Source of the DNA: Kocuria sp. p3-SID1428
GTDB taxonomy: Bacteria; Actinomycetota; Actinomycetes; Actinomycetales; Micrococcaceae
Direction: 5' to 3'
DNA length: 16,997 nucleotides
NCBI RefSeq assembly: GCF_025149945.1
Contig: NZ_JALXVH010000052.1
Location: forward strand, 1-16,997
A model generated the notes under the pieces. That model ran no database searches. It had not been told where the DNA came from and was given only the letters and a program-made list of their open reading frames with translations. The position numbers and the translations under genes are program-made. Of this stretch, positions 7,091-15,201 are shown piece by piece. Within the stretch, counting starts at the first letter, position 1; each line of letters starts with the position of its first letter.

Positions 7091-8047
7091 ATGCTGAGCA
7101 TGATCCTCAAGAGACTGGCGGTCTCGGTCCTGGTGCTGCTGGCGGTGTCCTTCGTCGTCTTCGTCTTCACCCTCCTGCTGCCCGGCGATCCCGCCCAGGC
7201 GATCCTGGGCCAGCAGGCCACTCCCGAGCGCCTCGAGGCCCTGCGCGCCCAGCTGGACCTTGATCAGCCCTGGTGGCAGCGCTACCTCGGCTGGCTCGGC
7301 GGCATCCTCACCGGGGACATGGGCGTCTCCGCGGCCACCGGCGGGCCGATCAGCGCTCTGCTGGGCGAGCGGATCGTCAACTCGCTCGTGCTCATGGCCA
7401 TCGCCGCGGTCATCGCCGTTCCCCTGGGCCTGGCTCTGGGGACCTGGTCCGCTCTGCGCCGCGGCCGCGCCTCGGACACCGCGCTGAACACGGGCTCCAT
7501 GATCCTGGCCTCGCTGCCGGAGTTCGTCGTGGGCATCGTGCTCGTGGCCCTGTTCTCCACGACCGTGCTGCAGATCCTGCCGTCGGTGACCATGGCCGCG
7601 CCCGGCACCCGGGTCTGGCAGTTCCCGCTGCAGCTCGTGCTGCCGGTGGCCGCCCTGGTGCTCGTGGTGGTGCCCTACATGGTGCGCATGATGCGCCAGA
7701 CCATGACCGAGGTGCTCTCCAGCGGCTACGTGGAGATGGCCCGGCTCAAGGGCGTCCCGGAGCGGCAGGTCATCCTGCGCCACGCCCTGCCGCATGCGAT
7801 CGGGCCGGTGGCCCAGGTCGTGGCCATGCAGCTGGCCTGGCTGGCCGGCGGCATCGTTGTCATCGAGGTCCTCTTCCGCTACCCCGGGATCGGGCAGGCC
7901 ATGGTTGATGCCGTGGGCAACCGCGACGTCCAGGTGGTGCAGACGATCTCGCTACTGATCGCCGCCTTCTACGTGGTGGTCAACCTGCTGGCCGACGTCG
8001 TCGGGATCCTCGCCAACCCCAAGCTGCGGACGGAGTCCGGACGATGA
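7091..8047 (+). CDS. ABC transporter permease, DppB/OppB type
   Basis: This is the first inner-membrane channel subunit of the importer. The 318-residue protein begins with a hydrophobic helix (residues 5-30) carrying the usual family opening ILKRLAVSVLVLLAVSFVVFVFTLLLPGDPA. Several further hydrophobic segments follow. The cytoplasmic EAA-type loop EMARLKGVPERQVILRHALP contacts the ATPase. The C-terminal IEVLFRYPGIGQAMVDAVGNRD segment is also typical of DppB. It begins 3 bp after the binding-protein stop, with a GGGGAGG Shine-Dalgarno overlapping the end of that gene. It overlaps the next gene by ATGA, so the cluster is one operon. Confidence 0.94.
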   Translation: MLSMILKRLAVSVLVLLAVSFVVFVFTLLLPGDPAQAILGQQATPERLEALRAQLDLDQPWWQRYLGWLGGILTGDMGVSAATGGPISALLGERIVNSLVLMAIAAVIAVPLGLALGTWSALRRGRASDTALNTGSMILASLPEFVVGIVLVALFSTTVLQILPSVTMAAPGTRVWQFPLQLVLPVAALVLVVVPYMVRMMRQTMTEVLSSGYVEMARLKGVPERQVILRHALPHAIGPVAQVVAMQLAWLAGGIVVIEVLFRYPGIGQAMVDAVGNRDVQVVQTISLLIAAFYVVVNLLADVVGILANPKLRTESGR

Positions 8048-9111
8048 GCGCTTCCACCACCAGGGCACCTTCGACCGGCGCGATCGGCGGCAGCCCGGTC
8101 CGCGACAGCCTGCTGCGCAGGTTCCTGGCACGCACGGAGTCCAAGGTGGGGCTGGTCCTCACCGGTCTCGTGCTGCTCGTGGCGGTGCTCGGCCCCTTCC
8201 TGGCCGTGACCCTGACAGGGCACACGACCACCGAGTTCGTGGGCCGGCCCTTCGTCGCCGACGGCGCGGCGCTGGGCACCGACAACCTCGGGCGCGACGT
8301 CCTCTCCCGCTGGCTGGCCGGCGGCTGGCGGCTGCTGCTGTGGTCGGCGGCGGCCACCGCCCTGGGCGTGGGGCTCGGTGCCGTGCTGGGCATGGTCGCG
8401 GCCATGCGCGGAGGCTGGCTCGATGCCCTGATCATGCGCCTCGGCGATATCGGGCTCGCCCTGCCGCAGCTCGTGTTCGCCATGCTGGCCGTCACCGTAC
8501 TGGGCCCCAAGGGCTGGGTGCTGATCCTGGTCGTCGGGCTGACCCATGCGCCGCGCACCGCGCGCGTGATGCGCTCGGCGGCCGTCGGCGTGGTGGGTGA
8601 GGACTATGTGCTGGCCTCCCACATGTACGCCGTGCCGCAGTGGCGGATCCTGGCCCAGGACATCCTGCCGAACGTCACCGGCCCGCTGATGGTCGAGCTC
8701 GGACTGCGCATGACCTACTCGATCGGCGCGCTGGCCTCGCTGTCCTTCCTGGGCCTGGGCATGCAGCCGCCCACGGCCGACTGGGGCCTGATGATCAACG
8801 AGAACCGGATCGCGCTGGCCGTCCAGCCGTGGGGCGTGCTGCTTCCCGTGCTGGCGATCGCCGTGCTGACGGTGGGCACCAACCTGATCGCCGACGGTGT
8901 CGCCGCAGCCTCCGCCGGGGGCAGCTCCGTGGTCGAGGAGGACCTCGAGGGCGTGCGCGCCGGCGCCCAGGGCGCAGCCCCGGCCGGCTCCGCGGCCGTT
9001 CCCGAGTCGGAGGCCGCCACCGGGTCGGCCTCCGCATCCGCTCCTGAGGCCGCCGGCGGCCCCCACCCCGGAGCAGACTCCGCCTCGAGCCCCGAGGAGG
9101 GACGACGATGA
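8044..9111 (+). CDS. ABC transporter permease, DppC/OppC type
   Basis: This is the second channel subunit and the partner of the DppB-like protein. The 355-residue protein has the family block LGTDNLGRDVLSRWLAGG near residues 77-94 and the EAA-type loop EDYVLASHMYAVPQWRILAQDILPN. It also has the SFLGLGMQPPTADWGLMINENR motif before the last helix. After that helix, about 60 residues of Ala/Ser/Glu/Pro-rich sequence follow; these are not part of the usual fold (DppC is normally near 300 residues) and are probably a disordered cytoplasmic tail. The ATG overlaps the upstream stop, and its own stop overlaps the ATPase ATG, so stoichiometry is probably set by translational coupling. Confidence 0.93.
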   Translation: MSASTTRAPSTGAIGGSPVRDSLLRRFLARTESKVGLVLTGLVLLVAVLGPFLAVTLTGHTTTEFVGRPFVADGAALGTDNLGRDVLSRWLAGGWRLLLWSAAATALGVGLGAVLGMVAAMRGGWLDALIMRLGDIGLALPQLVFAMLAVTVLGPKGWVLILVVGLTHAPRTARVMRSAAVGVVGEDYVLASHMYAVPQWRILAQDILPNVTGPLMVELGLRMTYSIGALASLSFLGLGMQPPTADWGLMINENRIALAVQPWGVLLPVLAIAVLTVGTNLIADGVAAASAGGSSVVEEDLEGVRAGAQGAAPAGSAAVPESEAATGSASASAPEAAGGPHPGADSASSPEEGRR

Positions 9112-10970
9112 CCCCGAGCACTGCATCGCGCGCACTAGGCAGGCGCGTCGCGGACCCGTCGTCGAAGGCGAGCGTCGAGACCGCCCTGAGCGTGTCCGGG
9201 CTGGACCTGGGCGTGACGGGCGGGCGTCAGATCCTGCATGACATCGCTTTCGAGCTGCATCCGGGGCGCATCCTGGCGCTGGTCGGAGAGTCCGGCTCGG
9301 GCAAGACCACCGCCGCGCTGGCGTGCATGGCGCATCTGCGCCCCGGCCTGGAGCTGCGCGGAGGCTCGATCGCGCTGCACCCGGGCGCCTCGCGCTTCCA
9401 CCCGGACGGCGCGCAGCTCGCGCAGCTGAGCCCGGGCGAGGTGCGGCGGCTGCGCGGCTCCACGATCGCCTATGTGCCCCAGGACCCGGCGCTGTCGCTC
9501 AACGGATCCATGCGCGTGGGCGAGCAGATAGCCGAGGTCCTGCGCATCCACGACTACGGAGACGGCCCTGCCTCCCGCAAGGCGCGAGTCGCCCAAGTCC
9601 TCGAGGAGGTCGGCATGCCCTCCGATGCCGCGGCGCAGCGGCGCTACCCGCATCAGCTCTCGGGCGGGCAGCAGCAGCGCATCGGCATCGCCATGGCCTT
9701 CGCGACCCGCCCGGCGGTGATCATCCTGGATGAGCCCACCACCGGCCTGGACGTGGCCACGCAGGACCTGGTCCTGGACACGGTCACGGATCTGACCCGC
9801 CGCCACGACGCCGCCGGGCTCTACATCACCCACGACATCGCGGTGGTCGCCCAGATCGCCGACGAGGTCGCGGTCATGCTCAAGGGCCGCATCGTGGAGG
9901 CCGGCTCGGCGGAGCAGGTGCTGCGCTCGCCGAGCCACGACTACACGCGCCGTCTCGTGGCGGCGGTGCCGGACCTCGAGGGCCGCAAGCGGATCGGCGG
10001 CGGTCTGCCGGTGGCTCAGCGGGGCAAGGCGGCCGCGGAAGGCGCCGTGTCGGCGGCCGACGGCGACGCCCCGGTCGTTCCTCCGTGGGCACAGGGGTCG
10101 GGCCCGGATGAGGAGTCGGCGCAGGCCGGGTCTGGCTCTGTCGCCCGGACCGAGCCGGAGATGGCTGGTGCGATCGAGCCTCGCAGGGACCAGGACCCGA
10201 CGCCGCAGCCGTCGTCGCGGCCCCTGCTGGCGGTCGAGGACCTGAGCCTGTCGTACGGGCCCAAGACGGTGCTGGACGGCCTGCGCCTGGAGCTGCACTC
10301 CGGGCAGACCACGATGCTGCTGGGGGAGTCGGGCTCCGGCAAGACCACCCTGGCCCGCGCCATCGCGGGGCTGTCGGCGGCGTCGTGGACGGGGCAGGTG
10401 CTGCTGGACGGCCAACCGCTGGCCGAGACCACCCGCAAGCGCACCCCCGAGCAGCGCCGGCGCATCCAGTACATCTTCCAGTCGCCGTTCTCGTCGCTGA
10501 ACCCCCGGCGCACGATCGGCGAGTCCCTGGCCGTGCCGCTGCGGATGGGCGGCGGCACCTCCGCGGCCCAGCGCCGCGAGGCGGTCTCCGTGGCGCTGGA
10601 TCAGGTCCGGCTCGGGCGCTCCTACATCGATCGCCGCCCCGGCGACCTCTCCGGCGGCGAGCGGCAGCGCGCCGCGATCGCCCGCGCACTGGTCAGCGCT
10701 CCGTCGGTGCTGGTGTGCGATGAGGTGACCTCGGCGCTCGATGTCTCCGTGCAGGCCTCCGTGATCGAGCTGCTGCGCGAGATCCAGGACGAGACCGGCA
10801 TGGCCATGCTGTTCGTCACGCACAACATCACGCTCTCGCGCCACATCGCCCACCGGCTCGCGGTGCTGCAGAAGGGCAGGATCGTGGATCATGGGCTCAC
10901 CGAGGACGTCCTGGCGGCCCCGGACAGCGAGTACACGCGCGATCTGCTGGAGCATGTGCTGACGCTGTGA
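9108..10970 (+). CDS. Fused double ABC ATPase, DppD-DppF type
   Basis: A single 620-residue chain contains both nucleotide-binding domains of the importer. The first domain has Walker A GESGSGKTT (60-68), signature LSGGQ (184-188) and Walker B IILDEP (205-210). The second has Walker A GESGSGKTT (406-414), signature LSGGE (514-518) and Walker B VLVCDEV (534-540). Both sites keep the residues needed for ATP hydrolysis, so neither half looks degenerate. Each domain ends with the oligopeptide-transporter extension (SPSHDYTRRLVAAVP and PDSEYTRDLLEHV). An Ala/Glu/Pro-rich linker of about 80 residues (291-372) joins them. Fusion of the DppD and DppF halves is common in actinobacteria. The gene completes the importer operon. 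Confidence 0.95.
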   Translation: MTPSTASRALGRRVADPSSKASVETALSVSGLDLGVTGGRQILHDIAFELHPGRILALVGESGSGKTTAALACMAHLRPGLELRGGSIALHPGASRFHPDGAQLAQLSPGEVRRLRGSTIAYVPQDPALSLNGSMRVGEQIAEVLRIHDYGDGPASRKARVAQVLEEVGMPSDAAAQRRYPHQLSGGQQQRIGIAMAFATRPAVIILDEPTTGLDVATQDLVLDTVTDLTRRHDAAGLYITHDIAVVAQIADEVAVMLKGRIVEAGSAEQVLRSPSHDYTRRLVAAVPDLEGRKRIGGGLPVAQRGKAAAEGAVSAADGDAPVVPPWAQGSGPDEESAQAGSGSVARTEPEMAGAIEPRRDQDPTPQPSSRPLLAVEDLSLSYGPKTVLDGLRLELHSGQTTMLLGESGSGKTTLARAIAGLSAASWTGQVLLDGQPLAETTRKRTPEQRRRIQYIFQSPFSSLNPRRTIGESLAVPLRMGGGTSAAQRREAVSVALDQVRLGRSYIDRRPGDLSGGERQRAAIARALVSAPSVLVCDEVTSALDVSVQASVIELLREIQDETGMAMLFVTHNITLSRHIAHRLAVLQKGRIVDHGLTEDVLAAPDSEYTRDLLEHVLTL

Positions 10971-10980
10971 CCGCCGGCGC

Positions 10981-10997
10981 CGCCCGCACCACGGGCG
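10981..10997 (+). terminator. Weak stem-loop after the ABC operon
   Basis: CGCCCG and CGGGCG form a 6-bp stem around a CACCA loop, 10 bp after the ATPase stop. A GTTT follows about 10 bp later, so the T-tract is poor. It may attenuate transcription between the ABC operon and the MFS gene rather than stop it. Confidence 0.3.
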
Positions 10998-11032
10998 TCC
11001 GATCCCGTTTCACCCCGACAGAGAGCAGGCCC

Positions 11033-12433
11033 GTGAGCACGAAGACCGCTCATGCCCCCACCCGCGCCGAGCGCCTCGATCGTCTCCCGTTCAACGGCCG
11101 GCACCGGAGGCTGCTCGGCGCCTCCGGCATCGGCTGGGCGCTGGATGCCATGGACGTCGGGCTGATCTCGTTCGTGATCGCCGCGCTGGCCCAGCAGTGG
11201 GGCCTCGACGCCCAGACGCGGTCCTGGATCATCTCGGCGGGCTTTCTGGGTATGGCCCTGGGGGCCAGCCTGGGCGGTCTGCTGGCGGATCGGATCGGGC
11301 GCCGGGCCGTGTTCAGCCTGACGCTGCTGGTCTACGGCCTGGCCACGGGCGCGAGCGCGCTCGTGGCCTCGGTGGGCGCCCTGATCGTCCTGCGCTTCAT
11401 CGTGGGCCTGGGACTGGGCTCCGAGCTGCCCGTGGCCTCCACGCTGGTCTCCGAGTTCGCGCCGCGGCGCATCCGCGGACGCGTGGTCGTGTGGCTCGAG
11501 GCCTTCTGGGCCGTGGGCTGGATCGCCGCCGCGGCGATCGGGTACTTCGTGGTCGCCGCCTCCGACTCCGGCTGGCGCTGGGCGCTGGCCCTCGGCGCGG
11601 TGCCCGCCCTCTACGCCCTGGTGGTCCGCTTCGGGCTGCCGGAGTCCGTGCGCTACCTGGAGTCGCGCGGGCGCCATGACGAGGCCGAGCGCGTCGTGCG
11701 CGACTTCGAGACCGACGGCGGGCGGCAGACCGGCTTCGCTCAGCACGACGACGCCGATCGGCCGACTGCCGCCCTCAAGACCGCGACGGTCGCACCGACG
11801 GAGGCACCGGCGGATCCGTCGCGTCAGGGTCAGCCTGGGAACGGGCACCCGTCGTCGATCTTCGCCGCCGGTCTGGCGCGGCGGACGCTCGCGCTGTGGA
11901 CGGTGTGGTTCTGCCTCAACCTGGCCTACTACGGGGCGTTCACGTGGATCCCGTCGCTGCTGGTCGAGCAGGGCTACAGCCTGGTGCGCTCCTTCGGCTT
12001 CACGCTGATCATCACGCTCGCCCAGCTGCCCGGCTATGCCATGGCCGCGTGGCTGATCGAGGTCCTGGGACGGCGCGTGACGCTGGTGGTCTTCCTGGCG
12101 GGCTCGGCTGCCTCCGCCATCGGCTTCGGGCTGGCGGATTCGGAGGCCGCGGTGATCGCGGCCGGGTGCTGCCTGTCGTTCTTCAACCTCGGGGCTTGGG
12201 GCACGCTCTACGCGATCGGCCCCGAGCTCTACCCGACCTCTCTGCGCGGCACCGGCACCGGTCTGGCGGCGGGAGTGGGGCGCATCGCCTCGATCCTGGC
12301 CCCGCTGCTGGTCCCGGTGCTGTTCGCGGCCGGCGGCATGCCGGTGGTCTTCGGGGTGTTCTCGGCGGCCTTCGCCCTGGCGGCCGCGGCGGGGCTGGCG
12401 CTGCCGGAGATGAAGGGGCGCCTGATCGGCTGA
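11033..12433 (+). CDS. MFS transporter, NiaP-like subgroup
   Basis: This is a proton-coupled or facilitated small-solute carrier of the major facilitator superfamily with about 12 predicted helices. The 466-residue protein has motif A GGLLADRIGRR (81-91), the GIGWALDAMDVG opening (32-43), and ELPVASTLVSE plus FWAVGW around helices 4-5. In the second half it has LAQLPGYAMAAWLIE, SFFNLGAWGTLYAIGPELYPTSLRGTG and VGRIASILAPLLVPVL. These blocks closely resemble Bacillus YceI/NiaP, a niacin transporter, as I remember it. Relatives carry other acids, so nicotinate is only a candidate. The central cytoplasmic loop (207-285) is long and hydrophilic. I chose GTG 11033, with GCAGG close upstream. An in-frame GTG at 10967 overlapping the ATPase stop would add 22 polar residues and lacks a good Shine-Dalgarno. 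Confidence 0.87.
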   Translation: MSTKTAHAPTRAERLDRLPFNGRHRRLLGASGIGWALDAMDVGLISFVIAALAQQWGLDAQTRSWIISAGFLGMALGASLGGLLADRIGRRAVFSLTLLVYGLATGASALVASVGALIVLRFIVGLGLGSELPVASTLVSEFAPRRIRGRVVVWLEAFWAVGWIAAAAIGYFVVAASDSGWRWALALGAVPALYALVVRFGLPESVRYLESRGRHDEAERVVRDFETDGGRQTGFAQHDDADRPTAALKTATVAPTEAPADPSRQGQPGNGHPSSIFAAGLARRTLALWTVWFCLNLAYYGAFTWIPSLLVEQGYSLVRSFGFTLIITLAQLPGYAMAAWLIEVLGRRVTLVVFLAGSAASAIGFGLADSEAAVIAAGCCLSFFNLGAWGTLYAIGPELYPTSLRGTGTGLAAGVGRIASILAPLLVPVLFAAGGMPVVFGVFSAAFALAAAAGLALPEMKGRLIG

Positions 12434-12468
12434 GGCGCCCGGCCGGACGGGGACGTCGTGGGGAACCG

Positions 12469-12483
12469 CGGCGGCAACCGCCG
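12469..12483 (+). terminator. Small GC stem-loop after the MFS gene
   Basis: CGGCGG and CCGCCG form a 6-bp stem around CAA, 36 bp after the MFS stop and about 30 bp before the next gene's -10 box. There is no T-run. It is a plausible but weak transcription end between the two genes. Confidence 0.22.
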
Positions 12484-12514
12484 ACCGCTGCCCCTGCGCG
12501 TCCGCGTGGGCTCC

Positions 12515-12520
12515 TACAGT
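12515..12520 (+). promoter_or_regulatory. -10 box of a leaderless-type promoter for the acyl-CoA hydrolase gene
   Basis: TACAGT fits TAnnnT and ends 7 nt before the ATG at 12528. It repeats the arrangement seen upstream of the sugar kinase and GDPD genes. No Shine-Dalgarno at useful distance and no clear -35 are visible. Confidence 0.5.
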
Positions 12521-12527
12521 GGTGAGC

Positions 12528-13607
12528 ATGACGCAGACCGCAGCGAAGGAACCCGCCACCGATCCCGAGGCCTATGTGCGCACCGAGGTGCGAGGAGGCA
12601 CCGGGGTCATCGTCCTGGATCGCCCCAAGGCGCTCAATGCGCTCACCGCACGCATGTACCGCGACATGCTCGAGGCCCTGTGGGCCTGGCAGGACGACGA
12701 CGCCGTCACCCAGGTGCTCGTGACCTCCTCCGCCGCGCGCGCCTTCTGCTCCGGCGGCGACATCCGCCAGGTGCGAGAGGCCGTGCTCGATGACCGCCTC
12801 GAGGACGGCGTGGCCGCCTTCACCGACGAGTACTCGCTGGACCTGGTGATCTCGCGGTACCCCAAGCCCTACATCGCGGTCATGGAGGGCTACACCATGG
12901 GCGGCGGCATGGGCATCTCCGTGCACGGCTCCCACCGGATCGTCACCGAGACCACGGTGATGTGCATGCCGGAGACCGGGATCGGGTTCTTCCCGGACAT
13001 CGGCGCCTCGTGGTTCCTGCCGCGCGTCTCCCTGCTGGGCCGCGGTCCGTCGCTGGCCGTGGGGCGCTGGCTCGGGCTGACCGGCGCCCGGATCTCTGGA
13101 CCCGATGCCATGGCCATCGGCCTGGCCGACCACTTCGTGGCGGAGGACCGCCTGGAGTCCTTCAAGGAGGCCGTGATCCGCGACGGCATCGCCGCCGCCA
13201 TCGCCGAGCATTCGGCCGGTCCGGGCGAGAACGACGGCATCCCGGAGGCCTCGCTTCCGGAGCGCTGGGATGAGATCGAGGAGCTCTACGGCGCCGACAC
13301 GCTGGGCGAGATCCTGGTCAAGGCCCCGGCCGAGGACCTGGCGGGGGCGTCGCCGTCGTCGCTGGTGCGCACGTGGGAGCTGCTCGAGCGCGGCGCGGAG
13401 GCGGAGTCCGTGCAGGAGTGCCTGGAGCGCGAGCTGTCCCTGGCGGCAGACACGATCGCCTCCCCGGACTTCGCCGAGGGAGTGCGCTGCACCATGATCG
13501 ACAAGCAGGACGACCCGCAGTGGTCGCCGGCGTCGGTGGGCGAGGTCGACGTGGAGGCCATCCGCCGCGTGCTCGACCAGCCCGGGACGCTGCGCACCCG
13601 CCCCTGA
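12528..13607 (+). CDS. 3-hydroxyisobutyryl-CoA hydrolase-like enoyl-CoA hydratase/isomerase family protein
   Basis: This crotonase-fold enzyme is predicted to release free 3-hydroxyisobutyrate from its CoA thioester in valine breakdown. The 359-residue length is that of HIBCH rather than the roughly 260 of simple enoyl-CoA hydratases. Oxyanion-hole segments are FCSGGDI (73-79) and MGGGMGIS (124-131). MPETGIGFFPDIG carries the pair Glu149 and Asp157, spaced as in HIBCH catalysis. The C-terminal DFAEGVRCTMIDKQDDPQW block is also typical of HIBCH. Two in-frame GTG codons at 12519 and 12522 could extend it by three residues, but the -10 box 7 nt before ATG 12528 favours that start. No other valine-pathway gene is present nearby, so it looks like a single-gene unit. 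It converges with the uracil permease across the large inverted repeat. Confidence 0.9.
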   Translation: MTQTAAKEPATDPEAYVRTEVRGGTGVIVLDRPKALNALTARMYRDMLEALWAWQDDDAVTQVLVTSSAARAFCSGGDIRQVREAVLDDRLEDGVAAFTDEYSLDLVISRYPKPYIAVMEGYTMGGGMGISVHGSHRIVTETTVMCMPETGIGFFPDIGASWFLPRVSLLGRGPSLAVGRWLGLTGARISGPDAMAIGLADHFVAEDRLESFKEAVIRDGIAAAIAEHSAGPGENDGIPEASLPERWDEIEELYGADTLGEILVKAPAEDLAGASPSSLVRTWELLERGAEAESVQECLERELSLAADTIASPDFAEGVRCTMIDKQDDPQWSPASVGEVDVEAIRRVLDQPGTLRTRP

Positions 13608-13657
13608 TCCCTGCCCGCCAAGCTCGAGCCTGAGCCCGGCCCTGCTCTCCACCATCC

Positions 13658-13719
13658 CGCCGAGTGGATACTTGATTGCGCTGTAGGCACGAACAGCGCA
13701 ACTGAGTATCCACTCGGCG
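13658..13719. repeat. Long inverted repeat with 27-bp arms between convergent genes
   Basis: The left arm (13658-13684) pairs with the right arm (13693-13719) around an 8-nt loop, AGGCACGA. Outer pairing is CGCCGAGTGGATACT with AGTATCCACTCGGCG, and inner pairing is TTGCGCTGT with ACAGCGCAA. Between them TGA faces CTG, giving two G-T wobbles and one A-C mismatch; all 24 other positions are Watson-Crick. It lies 50 bp after the hydrolase stop and 13 bp after the uracil permease stop, so it is positioned to end transcription from both sides. It lacks flanking T-runs and is far longer than a normal terminator stem. It may be a dispersed palindromic element. Confidence 0.85.
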
Positions 13720-13732
13720 CAGTGGGGTGGGG

Positions 13733-15151
13733 TCAGCCGAGCGGGGAGGCCTGCTCGTGCGGGGTGCTCGCGCGGTCCGGGGCCAGCGGATCGCCGCCGG
13801 CCGTGCCGCGCCACAGGGCGAGTCCGCGCATGCCGTGGAAGACCACCAGGGTGGCTGCGGTGCCCAGGGCGATGCCCGCGAACTGGATGCCGAACGCATC
13901 CCAGGTGTAGTCGGCGATGCCGATGATCATGGCCACGGCGGCGGTGGTGAGGTTCACCGGGTGGGAGAAGTCCACGCGGTTCTGCACCCAGATGCGCACG
14001 CCGAGCATGCCGATCATCCCGTAGAGCACCGTGGCCGCACCGCCCAGAACGCCCGGAGGCACGGTGGCGATGGCTGCGCCGAAGACCGGGAAGAAGGACA
14101 GCAGCAGGGCCACGATCGCAGCGACCCAGTAGGCGGCCGTGGAGTAGACCTTGGTGGCGGCCATGACGCCGATGTTCTCGGCATAGGTGGTGGTGCCCGA
14201 GCCGCCGCCGGAGCCGGCGAGGATCGTCGCCAGGCCGTCGGACATGATGGTCCGCCCGAGCACCGGATCCAGGTCCTGCCCGGTCATCAGCGCCACTGAC
14301 TTCACATGCCCGATGTTCTCGGCCACGAGCACCAGGATCACCGGCACGAACAGCCCGATCAGCGAGAGGTGGAACTCCGGGGCGTGGAACTGCGGCAGCC
14401 CCAGCAGCCCCTCGGCCTCCCAGGCCGCGCTGATCGCGGAGAAGTCGACCTCCCCGCGCACCACCGCCGTGAGGTAGCCGATCACCACGCCCACCAGGAT
14501 CGACAGGCGCCCCAGGATCCCGCGGAAGAGCACCGACGTGAGGATGATCGCCAGCAGCGTCACCAGCGCCGTGGTGGGGGCGAGCATGAAGTTGTCCTTG
14601 GCCGCCGGGGCCAGGTTGAAGCCGATCAGCGCCACGATCGTGCCCGTGACCAGCGGGGGCATGAGCGCTGCGAGCCAGCCCGTGCCGAGCACCTGGACGA
14701 TCACGCCGATCAGGAACAGCGCCGCGCCGGCCATGACCACGCCGCCCAGGGCGCCGCCGGGGCCGTACTGGCCGATGGCTGCGGAGATCGGGGCGATGAA
14801 CGCGAACGACGAACCCAGATACGACGGCACGAGCCCGCGGGTGATGACCAGGAACAGGATGGTGCCCAGCCCGGAGAAGAACAGCGTGGTCGACGGCGGG
14901 AAGCCCGTGATCAGCGGGACCAGGAAGGTCGCCCCGAACATGGCCACCACGTGCTGGGCGCCGATGCCGATGGTGCGCGGCCAGGACAGCCGCTCCTGCG
15001 GCGGGACGACGCCACCGGGCGAGACGCTGCGGCCGTCGCCGTGCAGCGACCAGCTCAGCCCGGCCCTGGCCAGGAGGCCGCGCTCGGCGGTGCCGGCGGT
15101 CGAGTCGGGCTGGGCGGGGTGCTGTTCCGGCCGGGGAGCGGAGCTGCTCAT
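13733..15151 (-). CDS. NCS2-family nucleobase permease (uracil/xanthine type, UraA-like)
   Basis: This is an inner-membrane proton symporter for a nucleobase, most likely uracil. The 472-residue protein has 12-14 hydrophobic segments. Motifs are IGIGAQHVVAMFGATFLVPL (about 61-80) and the short-helix SSFAFIAPI (114-122). VAENIGH carries Glu278 and His282, and GTTTYAENIG carries Glu325. These correspond to the substrate and proton residues Glu241, His245 and Glu290 of E. coli UraA. The first 50 residues are polar, with a GDGRSVSPGGVVPPQER segment. I chose ATG 15151 because AGGAG lies 7 nt upstream; the open frame to 15412 adds low-complexity residues translated from the tandem repeat. No pyrimidine gene is adjacent. 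Confidence 0.92.
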   Translation of the reverse strand: MSSSAPRPEQHPAQPDSTAGTAERGLLARAGLSWSLHGDGRSVSPGGVVPPQERLSWPRTIGIGAQHVVAMFGATFLVPLITGFPPSTTLFFSGLGTILFLVITRGLVPSYLGSSFAFIAPISAAIGQYGPGGALGGVVMAGAALFLIGVIVQVLGTGWLAALMPPLVTGTIVALIGFNLAPAAKDNFMLAPTTALVTLLAIILTSVLFRGILGRLSILVGVVIGYLTAVVRGEVDFSAISAAWEAEGLLGLPQFHAPEFHLSLIGLFVPVILVLVAENIGHVKSVALMTGQDLDPVLGRTIMSDGLATILAGSGGGSGTTTYAENIGVMAATKVYSTAAYWVAAIVALLLSFFPVFGAAIATVPPGVLGGAATVLYGMIGMLGVRIWVQNRVDFSHPVNLTTAAVAMIIGIADYTWDAFGIQFAGIALGTAATLVVFHGMRGLALWRGTAGGDPLAPDRASTPHEQASPLG

Positions 15152-15201
15152 GGGTGATCTCCTGGAGAAGCGAGCGGGGGCGCGAGCCGTGGAGGCGCTT
15201 G

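Noticed and set aside
5420..7795. Very long open frame on the minus strand opposite the binding protein and first permease.
   Set aside because: It mirrors well-supported genes, is rich in His/Arg/Gly/Gln as expected from antisense GC-rich codons, and has no recognisable domain or ribosome-binding site.
12449..12460. GGGGACGTCGTG shared with 15300-15311, both intergenic.
   Set aside because: A single 12-mer match in 17 kb of high-GC sequence is expected often enough by chance, and no wider similarity surrounds it.
9135..12559. Long minus-strand frames opposite the ATPase and MFS genes.
   Set aside because: Their composition is that of complementary-strand translations of high-GC genes, and the plus-strand proteins carry complete family motifs.
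15158..15168. TCTCCTGGAGA palindrome over the permease Shine-Dalgarno as a PyrR-type binding loop.
   Set aside because: It partly resembles the PyrR loop consensus but lacks the flanking stem and key bases. An AGGAG site with its complement arises easily by chance.
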